Shown piece by piece: positions 47,536 to 54,604 of a stretch of DNA of 64,000 nt. The notes under the pieces were generated by a model, which had not been told where the DNA came from, ran no database searches, and saw only the letters and a program-made list of their open reading frames with translations. The stretch comes from Aliarcobacter cryaerophilus ATCC 43158. GTDB taxonomy: Bacteria > Campylobacterota > Campylobacteria > Campylobacterales > Arcobacteraceae. The stretch is taken from contig NZ_CP032823.1 of the NCBI RefSeq assembly GCF_003660105.1, positions 1,860,001 through 1,924,000 on the forward strand, read 5' to 3'. A program made the translations under genes and the position numbers. Within the stretch, counting starts at the first letter, position 1. Every line of letters starts with the position of its first letter.

Positions 47536-47649
47536 TTATAATACATATTCCCATCTTTCATATTTACTAGCTATCTTTTTTATATCATCAATAACTAAAA
47601 CCGTAACTATCTTGTAAACATTGTCTTTTATATATACTTTAATTTTCAT
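47536..47649 (-). CDS. Very small hypothetical protein (37 aa)
   Basis: A short frame, beginning MKIKVYIKDNVYKIVTVLVI and ending KYERWEYVL, has a strong AGGAG site 7 bases before its ATG and overlaps the stop of the upstream gene by 4 bases (ATGA). The overlap and ribosome-binding site make it a believable gene despite its size. The pattern suggests two beta-strands and a helix. Function is unknown. It is the last gene of the short leftward operon at the left end of the element. Confidence 0.55.
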   Translation of the reverse strand: MKIKVYIKDNVYKIVTVLVIDDIKKIASKYERWEYVL

Positions 47650-47921
47650 TTTTCAACTCCTATTTTTATATCTCTAAATTTATGTATTGATTGATACATA
47701 TATTCAACATTTTCCTTTAACTCATATACATCATCTAGTATTGTTGAAGCTAAACTATGTAAAGCAAAAAAGCCCTCTTTTTGAAATTTATGTTCACCCG
47801 CATTACCAACTAAAAATAAGCTATCTAAAATAAAAATAAGCCCTTTCAATTTAGGCTCTATTTCCATTTCAATATCTTCATCATTTGCGATTTTTGAAAA
47901 ATCCAGTTCTATTTTTTCCAT
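47646..47921 (-). CDS. Small hypothetical element protein (about 91 aa)
   Basis: The protein has an acidic N-terminus (MEKIELDFSKIANDEDIEME) and a helical remainder (EPKLKGLIFILDSLFLVGNAGEHKFQ, LHSLASTILDDVYELKENVEYM). The start is uncertain. ATG 47921 has AAGGA about 12 bases upstream, while ATG 47957 gives 103 residues but has no ribosome-binding site and approaches the operator repeats. It is divergent from the HTH gene at 48087 across the four-repeat operator region. I do not recognise the family. Confidence 0.55.
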   Translation of the reverse strand: MEKIELDFSKIANDEDIEMEIEPKLKGLIFILDSLFLVGNAGEHKFQKEGFFALHSLASTILDDVYELKENVEYMYQSIHKFRDIKIGVEK

Positions 47922-47961
47922 TGTAAAATATAATCCTTTTATTTTTATATAACTCATTTAT

Positions 47962-48070
47962 ATCATTATTAAATGATTTTAAAGCGAGATAATATCATTA
48001 TATAATTAATATGTCAAGTGCAAATATCATTTTTTAATTATCTTATGTTAATATTACATCATTATTTAAT
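47962..48070. promoter_or_regulatory. Array of four 13-bp operator-like repeats at exact 32-bp spacing
   Basis: Four copies of ATCATTWTWWAAT begin at 47962, 47994, 48026 and 48058, each exactly 32 bases apart (about three helical turns). The first extends to a perfect dyad, ATCATT-ATTA-AATGAT. They fill the divergent region between a leftward two-gene operon and the HTH gene at 48087. The phasing puts all four on one DNA face, consistent with cooperative binding by the adjacent HTH protein. No ordinary promoter is certain here. Confidence 0.75.
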
Positions 48071-48086
48071 TAAAAGTGGGTGTATT

Positions 48087-48302
48087 ATGGAAAAAGAAGA
48101 ATTTAATGAATTACTAAAAAATGCAAATTTATCTAAAAAAGAATTTGCGAATATACTTGATATAAATCCAGGCTCTTTAAATAACTGGGGTAGTTCTCAA
48201 AATATACCTTATTGGGTTAAATCTTGGCTTGAAAATTATATAAAGGCTAAGGATATTGACAAAATAGCTGAAACAGTAAAACCGTATATTAAAATGGATT
48301 AA
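48087..48302 (+). CDS. Small helix-turn-helix regulator (71 aa)
   Basis: The sequence has a Cro/CI-like core: EEFNELLKNANLSKKEFANILDINPGSLNNWGSS, where FANILDI and SLNNWGSS fit the two helices. A short C-terminal helix follows (WVKSWLENYIKAKDID). The ATG at 48087 is chosen so that the operator repeats stay upstream and noncoding; a longer in-frame start at 48018 would read through two repeats. A GTGGGTG sequence is a weak ribosome-binding site. It is the probable master repressor of the element and the likely ligand of the 32-bp-phased repeats. Confidence 0.7.
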   Translation: MEKEEFNELLKNANLSKKEFANILDINPGSLNNWGSSQNIPYWVKSWLENYIKAKDIDKIAETVKPYIKMD

Positions 48303-48315
48303 AGGGTAATTTAAT

Positions 48316-48486
48316 ATGGATAAAAAAAAGATTAAACAAAATAATGAAACAGCAATTAAATACTAAGATAGTTTTGTTGCTTTTTTAGATGTTTTAGGTT
48401 GTACAGATTTTGTAAAAAATGACAAAATTGATAAGATAAGTGACGACTTAGGACAAGTTGAAGTTGCAATGAATAATTTAAAATAA
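48316..48486 (+). pseudogene. Remnant of a gene with an FVAFLDVLG motif
   Basis: A frame starting at ATG 48316 (MDKKKIKQNN...) meets an in-frame TAA at 48364-48366. It then continues open as DSFVAFLDVLGCTDFVKN to a TAA at 48484. The FVAFLDVLG signature begins several uncharacterised bacterial proteins of about 200-300 residues with a nucleotidyl-cyclase-like look. The in-frame stop and early end mark a decayed fragment. A 47-base repeat begins at its last codons, suggesting that a recombination event removed the rest. Confidence 0.6.
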
Positions 48487-48521
48487 TCTAAGTTATAAAA
48501 TGAAGTTCAACAACCTGTACT
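48475..48521 (+). repeat. 47-bp direct repeat, left copy
   Basis: Matches 49107-49153 at about 40 of 47 positions without gaps, including the 12-base core ACAACCTGTACT. The two copies flank the DUF1090 gene. Confidence 0.75.
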
Positions 48522-48606
48522 AAAAAGCTTATAATGCCATCAGTCTTAATTAAAAAAAGATATAATTATCAATTAAACTCTATATTTATTTTAAAAGGAT
48601 TTATTT

Positions 48607-49023
48607 ATGTTAAAAAAAATGTTAAAAGTTCAAGTTATTGGATTGTTATTAATAGGTGCTAATATTCAAGCAAATTCTTTAGTGAATTGTGATGAGTTAA
48701 TTGGCTGTGAAAAGAAAATTTGTAAACTTGAAAAAGAGTTAGAATCAGCAAAAAAAATGAATATTATTTCTAAAGTAGATGGTTTAGAAACTGCATTAGA
48801 TAAAGTTCGCAAATACTGTACTAATGATAAATTAATCAAAGATTTAAAAGATAAAATTAATGATAAAAAAGAAGACCTAGCCGAACATTTAGAAGATTAT
48901 GAAAAAGCAGTAACAGATAATAAAACAGATAATAAAACAGATAAGATAAAAAAATATGAATCTAAAATGACAGAAGATAAGAAAGAAATAAAAGAACTGC
49001 AAGAAGAATTAAATACTTTTTAA
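48607..49023 (+). CDS. DUF1090-like periplasmic protein (138 aa)
   Basis: A signal peptide (MLKKMLKVQVIGLLLIGANIQAN) precedes a charged helical domain like DUF1090/YqjC: CEKKICKLEKELESAKKMN, VDGLETALDKVRKYCTND, LIKDLKDKINDKKEDL. Two or three Cys suggest a disulfide. A 12-base tandem repeat (48913-48943, about 2.6 copies of ACAGATAATAAA) encodes TDNKTDNKTDK and may vary in length between strains. An AAAGGA site precedes the ATG. It is rightward against the leftward replication genes and flanked by 47-bp direct repeats, so it looks like cargo. Confidence 0.78.
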   Translation: MLKKMLKVQVIGLLLIGANIQANSLVNCDELIGCEKKICKLEKELESAKKMNIISKVDGLETALDKVRKYCTNDKLIKDLKDKINDKKEDLAEHLEDYEKAVTDNKTDNKTDKIKKYESKMTEDKKEIKELQEELNTF

Positions 49024-49106
49024 CTCTTTTTGTAAGTTTTATATAGATTAAATATTTTACAATAGAAAAAGGATACATTGTAGAGGTAACTAAAATTCAT
49101 ACTCAG

Positions 49107-49153
49107 AATTTAAAAGTATCTAAGTTAAAATAATAAGTTCCACAACCTGTACT
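49107..49153 (+). repeat. 47-bp direct repeat, right copy
   Basis: Partner of 48475-48521. The repeats bracket about 590 bases containing the DUF1090 gene and its promoter, a layout compatible with a small recombining cassette. Confidence 0.75.
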
Positions 49154-49236
49154 TTTTGGCGCAAATTAGGATTAGTAAGATTAACTATGCTAAAAGGAAC
49201 TATCAGTTACTGACACAAAACTCTGAACGCTCTCCC

Positions 49237-49395
49237 TTAAACTAAAAAAATAGCTTCATATTTTTTAACTTTATGATTTTTAGTTTTTTGCTTTTCATTA
49301 TAATTTATAGTTACCTTTGTATCTTTCAAAATATCATATTTTGATAATATCTCTTTTAAACCTTTTTCAAATTCTCTTTTAAGTGCTTTATCCAT
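49237..49395 (-). CDS. Very small basic hypothetical protein (52 aa)
   Basis: Reads MDKALKREFEKGLKEILSKY, then a Lys-rich stretch ending KKYEAIFLV. An AAGGA site lies 8 bases before the ATG at 49395. It follows the Rep-like gene by 18 bases and probably belongs to the same leftward transcript. It is highly basic, with about a quarter Lys, so DNA or RNA binding is possible but unproven. Confidence 0.6.
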   Translation of the reverse strand: MDKALKREFEKGLKEILSKYDILKDTKVTINYNEKQKTKNHKVKKYEAIFLV

Positions 49396-49413
49396 TAAAT
49401 TAATCCTTATTTG

Positions 49414-50127
49414 TTAAACAGTATCTTTTGGGCGTGTATTTTTATTATCAAAGGTGACCAATAACTCTATTATATGTTTAAACTCATATAAAGGCAACGC
49501 TAAGGCTTTTATATTTGGAATTGATATAGTTGCTTCAATTCTGTATAACCTACCTTTTAAGTCATTCTTTTTAGCTTTATTGTATATACAAACTCTATCC
49601 AACATTAAAATATTAGTATTATTGATATAGTGAGTATCTGTTTTAACTTTTTCCTTTGTTAAATATTGTCTAGTCCTAAATTTACCTTTTAAATTATCAA
49701 TATTTGGTTTTTGTTTCATATCACAACATAAATCAAGACTAGTTATATTTTTTAGTATAGATAGTAGATTTTCTATTATGTGATGAGGTGTAGGCTCTTT
49801 ATGATATTGTTTTAATCCAAATATTACCATAGTTGCTAATCTATAACGTGGCTTATCCTTATTGCTGTTATAATAAAAGATATTATAGTTTTCAAGTTGA
49901 TAAACACTTGTTACCTCATCATCTATTATCTTTTTTCTAAGACTTGAAAATATAGCCCTATTGCTTTTACTAATCTTTTTCCAATTTCCCAAAGCCTTTA
50001 TTTTTGTAAGTTTATGTTGTTTTGAAAAATCTATTCTTATGGTGTCATAGCTTAATTTTAAATCATTATTATCATTAAAATCTTTTATATAATCTTCTAA
50101 ATCTTTTAAAACTTTTGATTTAGTCAT
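49414..50127 (-). CDS. Putative replication initiation protein (Rep_trans-like)
   Basis: The protein (237 residues from ATG 50127) has a motif order resembling Rep_trans/rolling-circle initiators. ITSLDLCCDMKQKP is comparable to a metal-binding LDxxxD strand, followed by a THYINNTNILMLDRVCIYNKAKKND segment and LYRIEATISIP. The N-terminal half is basic (KLSYDTIRIDFSKQHKL). A catalytic Tyr is not certain, so the call is inference. A TTG at 50142 would extend it by five residues. It overlaps the TerS-like gene by 8 bases, so the two are coupled. Confidence 0.45.
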   Translation of the reverse strand: MTKSKVLKDLEDYIKDFNDNNDLKLSYDTIRIDFSKQHKLTKIKALGNWKKISKSNRAIFSSLRKKIIDDEVTSVYQLENYNIFYYNSNKDKPRYRLATMVIFGLKQYHKEPTPHHIIENLLSILKNITSLDLCCDMKQKPNIDNLKGKFRTRQYLTKEKVKTDTHYINNTNILMLDRVCIYNKAKKNDLKGRLYRIEATISIPNIKALALPLYEFKHIIELLVTFDNKNTRPKDTV

Positions 50128-50812
50128 TAAATCTAAGACCAACTTTTGATAAATGCTCTTTTAAAATGAATTTGATTTCATATACATAAATATCAATAAT
50201 ATCATCTTTGTTATATTCATCATCATTTATACACTCACTCAAACCTTTTGGAAGCTCTAAAAAGCTTTTTGATAATTCATTGAGTATTTTTCTATATCTA
50301 TTAGATATTTGTTTCTCTATGCTATTTAATTCAGTTAAATACTCTCTTAACTCATCACTTAATATTAACTCTAATTGAGTTAAGGCTTTTTGGCGTGATT
50401 GAAGTAAATCATTAAACTCTTTTAGGTTATAAGAAATATACTCATCTTGATTAACCATCTCTAAATCATCATATTTTAATTGTTGTTCTTTACTCTTTAT
50501 CTGATTTTTTAAAGCTTCAATTTCCATATTTAGATTAATAGCCTTTTGTTTTTTATCTTCAACACTTAAAGGACTAGGACTTGTGTATAATTCTTGCCCT
50601 TTTTCATCTCTTGCAACTGTTGGTTTTCTAAATTGATTATTCTCATCTAAATAGTTAAAATCTTTTAATCGTTGTAAAGAACTATCTAAATCTAACTTTC
50701 TATCTTTTCCAACTTCTAGAATACCCTTTTGTACAAGTTTTGATATATTTTGATGTACACAATTAGTTAAACGCCCCAATTCTCTTTGGCTTACTCTTTT
50801 ATTATCATTCAT
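50120..50812 (-). CDS. Nu1/TerS-like DNA-packaging or HTH coiled-coil protein
   Basis: An N-terminal winged helix (RVSQRELGRLTNCVHQNISK, then LVQKGILEV) is followed by a Leu/Lys/Glu-rich coiled coil from about residue 85 (EDKKQKAINLNMEIEALKNQ) and a helical C-terminus. The HTH plus heptad region plus helical tail order resembles Nu1/TerS small terminases, which bind cos or pac DNA. A large terminase gene is absent. A parasegregation or regulatory protein is an alternative. Overlaps both neighbouring genes by 8 bases. Confidence 0.5.
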   Translation of the reverse strand: MNDNKRVSQRELGRLTNCVHQNISKLVQKGILEVGKDRKLDLDSSLQRLKDFNYLDENNQFRKPTVARDEKGQELYTSPSPLSVEDKKQKAINLNMEIEALKNQIKSKEQQLKYDDLEMVNQDEYISYNLKEFNDLLQSRQKALTQLELILSDELREYLTELNSIEKQISNRYRKILNELSKSFLELPKGLSECINDDEYNKDDIIDIYVYEIKFILKEHLSKVGLRFND

Positions 50813-51041
50813 CTCTACACTCTATATTATCTATTATAGTTTCATAATCTTTTTTCCATTCGTGAGCTGTTGTTGATGATATATTACAACGTTTAGCATT
50901 TTCACGTGTTGAATAATGGTCCCCATTTTTTAAACATAAACAATAATCAATAAATGCAAATGATTTTTTATATTGTTTATTGTTTTGTAAAGCTTTGATA
51001 TATATTTCAACTTCACTATTTAATTCTATAAGTTTACTCAT
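50805..51041 (-). CDS. Small HTH-like protein (78 aa)
   Basis: A helical 78-residue protein with a probable helix-turn-helix in STRENAKRCNISSTTAHEWK, preceded by a helical segment with KSFAFIDYCLCLKNG. The ATG has AAAAGGGTAG about 10 bases upstream. It overlaps the TerS-like gene by 8 bases and starts the leftward replication/packaging operon. Its leader is the large noncoding region to the right. Likely DNA-binding; the family is not recognised. Confidence 0.6.
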   Translation of the reverse strand: MSKLIELNSEVEIYIKALQNNKQYKKSFAFIDYCLCLKNGDHYSTRENAKRCNISSTTAHEWKKDYETIIDNIECRDE

Positions 51042-51833
51042 CTGTTAACTACCCTTTTATATTTTATTAATGGCTAATTGAACCCATTATATTATTTTGG
51101 CTACCTTTTATATTTGGCTTAAACCCCCTGATAATCGGGGTTAGCACTACCCTCGTACACTTCAAACTCTAGGAAGTACCTTTTTATATTTCCATATCAT
51201 TTGGAAACTTTTTGGAAATACAAAGTAAATATAGATTGAAACAATTTAAATATTTTTAATCTTTTTTAATGGTTTAAGTGTTATCTACTGCACTCTATCA
51301 AACTATTAAACGATATAAGCATTTTAATTTTTCTACATTAAGTCTTTTATATTTTTTAGTTTCCATTAAGGGTACTCCCCTAATATAGGACTTTGTCAAA
51401 ATTTATCTATAAGGTCGGTGTTCATAATCACCAAACTATAGTAATTCGACCTACCCTCCTTTTATATACTTTCATAACAATAGAACATTATTGAGCCTTA
51501 ATTATTTTGATAAAAATTCAAACTAATTTAATTCTACTATTTAGTTATTTTTATTAAAAAGTGCGACGATTAATTATAATAACTTTTAAGTTTCATTAAA
51601 GCAAAAGCTTTGCTACATTAAGACTTTCAATTCTTAAATCACTATACCGAACTTTAATCAAGCCTCGTAATAGTCGAATTAGTTAAGCATTTTGAAGGTG
51701 TCAATTTTTACTTGTTACTTAGACTGCCTTAGACTAATCTATAAGTGGTGTTTTTTCAAACCTTAAAGTGCTTTTAAACTTAATTATTACTTAACTTTGA
51801 AACTTTTTTTACTATAAATAAAAAGTTATTTTT
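51042..51833. other. 790-bp noncoding region with repeats and hairpins (candidate origin or leader RNA)
   Basis: No convincing frame. Contents: a recurring TACC-TTTTATATTT motif near 51049, 51101 and 51176 (related copy near 51451), a hairpin AACCCC-N9-GGGGTT (51122-51142), and a nested structure of AGGTCG/CGACCT (51412-51417 with 51447-51452) enclosing GTG/CAC. There is also AGCAAA-AGC-TTTGCT (51600-51614) and two TACATTAAG copies. It separates the nuclease gene from the HTH/TerS/Rep operon, where an origin or packaging site would be expected. Confidence 0.45.
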
Positions 51834-52181
51834 TTACTTTTTACAATAACTTTCAATCTCTTTTATAGCTTCACTACTTCCATAACAAATAATAGCTCTA
51901 TATCCTTGCTTATTTAATAGTTCTATCCATTGTTTTTGGTGTTCTGAAACACTCCCACCTTTTAAACGCTTCATTTCTATAAATAAACCGTGATAAATAC
52001 TTTTAGCTATTGGTATCATTAAATCTGGAACACCTGCTTTTAATCCCTCTTGTTTAGATTTAACTCTAGCTGTAAAGCTTTTGTAACTTCCATTTGGTAT
52101 ATGAAACACTGGAATTTGCTTTAATTCACAGTATTTTATAACTAGGTTTTGTTCTTGTTGTTCTGTTGGTATTATCTTCAT
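51834..52181 (-). CDS. VRR-NUC domain nuclease
   Basis: A 115-residue PD-(D/E)xK fold: EQQEQNLVIKYCELKQIPVFHIPNG, then KQEGLKAGVPDLMIPIA with the catalytic Asp, HGLFIEMKRLKGGSVSEHQKQW with the Glu-x-Lys, and YRAIICYGSSEAIKEI. These match stand-alone VRR-NUC proteins of phages and satellites, thought to resolve branched DNA. All catalytic residues appear present. The AlpA-like gene precedes it by 9 bases. Confidence 0.88.
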   Translation of the reverse strand: MKIIPTEQQEQNLVIKYCELKQIPVFHIPNGSYKSFTARVKSKQEGLKAGVPDLMIPIAKSIYHGLFIEMKRLKGGSVSEHQKQWIELLNKQGYRAIICYGSSEAIKEIESYCKK

Positions 52182-52190
52182 AATATAAAC

Positions 52191-52427
52191 TTAGTTATCT
52201 ATATTACTTTCTTGATTTGATTTGTTTATAATATCTTCTAATCCAAATTCTCGTTTAATTTCATCTATTGAAAATACAGTAACACCTTGACTTAGTTTTT
52301 TAGCTGTTATACGCCCTTGCTTACTATAAGCCCAAACAGTACTTACTCCTATTCCTAAGTATTGAGCCACTTGCCCCGCTCTCATAAACTTTTGAATATC
52401 ACTACTCATATAAATATTTGCACTCAT
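52191..52427 (-). CDS. AlpA-like helix-turn-helix regulator/excisionase (78 aa)
   Basis: A MerR-superfamily type winged HTH: FMRAGQVAQYLGIGVSTVWAYSKQGRIT, followed by KLSQGVTVFSIDEIKREFGL. The pattern matches AlpA/Xis-type proteins that activate integrase or excision in P4-like satellites. The start at 52427 has an ideal AGGAG 7 bases upstream, which favours MSANIYM over the inner ATG. It is directly upstream of the VRR-NUC gene. Confidence 0.82.
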   Translation of the reverse strand: MSANIYMSSDIQKFMRAGQVAQYLGIGVSTVWAYSKQGRITAKKLSQGVTVFSIDEIKREFGLEDIINKSNQESNIDN

Positions 52428-52646
52428 TTTTTAACTCCTACTAATCTATTTAGGTACATATTAAACCTATACATACATTCTAATAAAAATTAAAAATAAA
52501 TAAAATACGTTTTTTTGGAAAAATTAAAAGTGTAAAAAGTCATTTTTTGGCACACCATTTTATATATAAAAAAATTAATTTAAATTTTTAGTATCTCAAT
52601 AAATCATATTTAGTGTACTATTACAAAATTTTCTTATTTATTAATT

Positions 52647-53330
52647 TTAGCTTAAAATTAATTCTTGTAAACCTTTTATTCTTTTGTTTTGTGTTGGTTG
52701 ATTTCTAAATGTATTTTCTACTATTTCAATAGATTTTTTTAAATATGTCCTACATCTTTTAGCTTTAGAATTGATAATTTCTATACCTTTTATTTTTATT
52801 ATTTCATTTTCTGTAATATTTTCTAATTCATTAATAACTATAATATGTGTTATATTATGTATCGCTAAATCTACAATATCGTTTTTGTGCATTGTTCCTA
52901 TATGCTCTTTTATATTAATAAAATGCTTATTGTCTATATGCTCTTTATCTGTTATTACATTTTCTAAACTATTTATAAACTCTTTAAATCTTTTTTTTAC
53001 TCTTTCATTAATTTTATTATTCTGTTTCCTATATGATAATATTATAAGTTTTATTTCATCTGCTCCAATATTTGTAACTAACCGGCAACCTATTAAATAC
53101 ATTAAAAAGTCTATCCATCTCTCAGATTTATATGTTTCATCATCATAAAGTTTTTTTAACTTATTTAATCCATTTCTTAAATGTTTATCAGTTCTTATAT
53201 GCTTATGATTTTCTATATTCTTTAAAGTTTTATCGGCTTTTTTTAGTACTTCAATAATATCGTTTTTATAAGTCTTCATATTGACTTCTGAACATTTTAA
53301 AGCTTCTATAATATTTAAATCTATATTCAT
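52647..53330 (-). CDS. Hypothetical element protein (227 aa), coupled to integrase
   Basis: A Lys/Ile/Asn-rich helical protein without a recognised domain. The order is N-terminal helices (MKTYKNDIIEVLKKADKTLK), a middle RWIDFLMYLIGCRLVTNIGADE segment and a C-terminal KAKRCRTYLKKSIEIVENTF helix. The ATG begins immediately after the integrase stop, with no base between, and there is no strong ribosome-binding site, so translation probably depends on integrase. An accessory recombination role is possible from context only. Confidence 0.6.
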   Translation of the reverse strand: MNIDLNIIEALKCSEVNMKTYKNDIIEVLKKADKTLKNIENHKHIRTDKHLRNGLNKLKKLYDDETYKSERWIDFLMYLIGCRLVTNIGADEIKLIILSYRKQNNKINERVKKRFKEFINSLENVITDKEHIDNKHFINIKEHIGTMHKNDIVDLAIHNITHIIVINELENITENEIIKIKGIEIINSKAKRCRTYLKKSIEIVENTFRNQPTQNKRIKGLQELILS

Positions 53331-54572
53331 TTAAAAAGCTTTATTTTTTAATTCAGTTATATAATCACTCCAAAAATCCATTAAAGGCTTAAGTCTTTCA
53401 AAATAATCAGCCTTATGTGTATATGCTCTTACTGTATCACTTATCTCGTGATGGTCTAGTGCTTTTTCTTTTACTTCAAAACTAAATTTATTATCTAAAT
53501 CTAAAGTATCAATTAAACTCCTAAATGTACCTCTAAAACCGTGTGATGTAATTTTCCTATTATTTAATTCATCATCAAAGCCCATTAACTTAAGAGCTTT
53601 ATTTGGGCTTTCTTTATTTATTGGACTTCTATTATTTCTACCTAAAAATATATATTCCTGGTGTTCTGTAAATGGTTTTTGGTCTTTTAATATATTTATT
53701 ACCTCATCACTCAAAGGTATTTTAAAATCTTCTAAATTTGTATCTTTTACTTTCATTTCATTTCTTGGAATAGTTAAGCTTTTTTCATCAAAGTTAATAT
53801 AATCCCATTTCAAATTACATAGATTGTCAGCTCTTAAGGGAATATGTAAAACTAATCTTAAAGCATTTCGTGTGGAGTGGCTACCATTATAACAATAGAT
53901 TGCATTTATCAATTCTTTTAATATTTTTTCATCTGTAATTTTTGAATAATGTCTTACTTTCTCAGGTTTTAAAATATCTCTTTTTCTTATATCCTGGATA
54001 ATGTTTCTTTTACAATAACCTTGCATAACTGAATATCTAAAAAGATTATCTAAATAATTAAATATCTTTGAAGCAACCTCACGGGCTTGTAATTGTTTTG
54101 TATCTATTACTTTTATAATATCTTTTGGCTCAATATCTTTTATATGAGTATTCTTGAAAAATGGATAAATATCTTTTTCAAATACTTTTTTCTTATCTTT
54201 AAAAGTACTTGGTGCTATTCTTTCTTTTTCTCTCTCTAGCCACTCATTAGAAACATTTAAAAACATTCCGTTTATATCTACAATTTGCTCTTGCTTATCT
54301 TCTTTAGTTTTATTTATTGGGTCAATACCTTTAGCAATTAAATCTAAAAACTCATCTCTTTTTATTCTTGCATTTTCTAGTGTTACAATAGGGTAGCTTT
54401 TAAATGTAGTTTTTCTACGACTTCCATTATATGTATATCTAAACTCCCATATTTTATTACTATTTGGTTTTATAGAAATTCTAAGCCCTCCACCATCATT
54501 TAAGAAATACTCTTTTTCTTTTGGTTTTGCTTGTTTGATTTGGATATCTTTTAATATGTTAATTGAAGCCAT
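53331..54572 (-). CDS. int: P4-type tyrosine integrase
   Basis: Site-specific recombinase of 413 residues. The N-terminal arm-binding domain is DUF4102-like (YFLNDGGGLRISIKPNSNKI, KTTFKSYPIVTLENARIKRD). The core-binding SAM-like domain follows, and the catalytic domain has IPLRADNLCNLKWDYI with Arg, the ITSHGFRGTFRSL His-x-x-Arg box, LDHHEISDTVRAYTH and the probable nucleophile Tyr in RAYTHKADYFERLK. Read leftward, its start is about 300 bases from the tRNA-Arg 3' end, the usual position for tRNA-targeting P4-like integrases. Confidence 0.93.
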   Translation of the reverse strand: MASINILKDIQIKQAKPKEKEYFLNDGGGLRISIKPNSNKIWEFRYTYNGSRRKTTFKSYPIVTLENARIKRDEFLDLIAKGIDPINKTKEDKQEQIVDINGMFLNVSNEWLEREKERIAPSTFKDKKKVFEKDIYPFFKNTHIKDIEPKDIIKVIDTKQLQAREVASKIFNYLDNLFRYSVMQGYCKRNIIQDIRKRDILKPEKVRHYSKITDEKILKELINAIYCYNGSHSTRNALRLVLHIPLRADNLCNLKWDYINFDEKSLTIPRNEMKVKDTNLEDFKIPLSDEVINILKDQKPFTEHQEYIFLGRNNRSPINKESPNKALKLMGFDDELNNRKITSHGFRGTFRSLIDTLDLDNKFSFEVKEKALDHHEISDTVRAYTHKADYFERLKPLMDFWSDYITELKNKAF

Positions 54573-54604
54573 ATTTTAAACCTTTTTATAAATACTCAAA
54601 ATTT

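Noticed and set aside
47962-48070. Regular 13-bp repeats as a miniature CRISPR array
   Set aside because: Repeats are too short and A/T-only apart from one C, the spacers are 19 bases, and there are no cas genes. An operator array next to an HTH gene fits better.
52771-53148. Rightward hydrophobic reading frame opposite the 227-aa gene
   Set aside because: It is an antisense shadow of A+T-rich coding sequence, with no ribosome-binding site and low-complexity Ile/Ser/Phe content.
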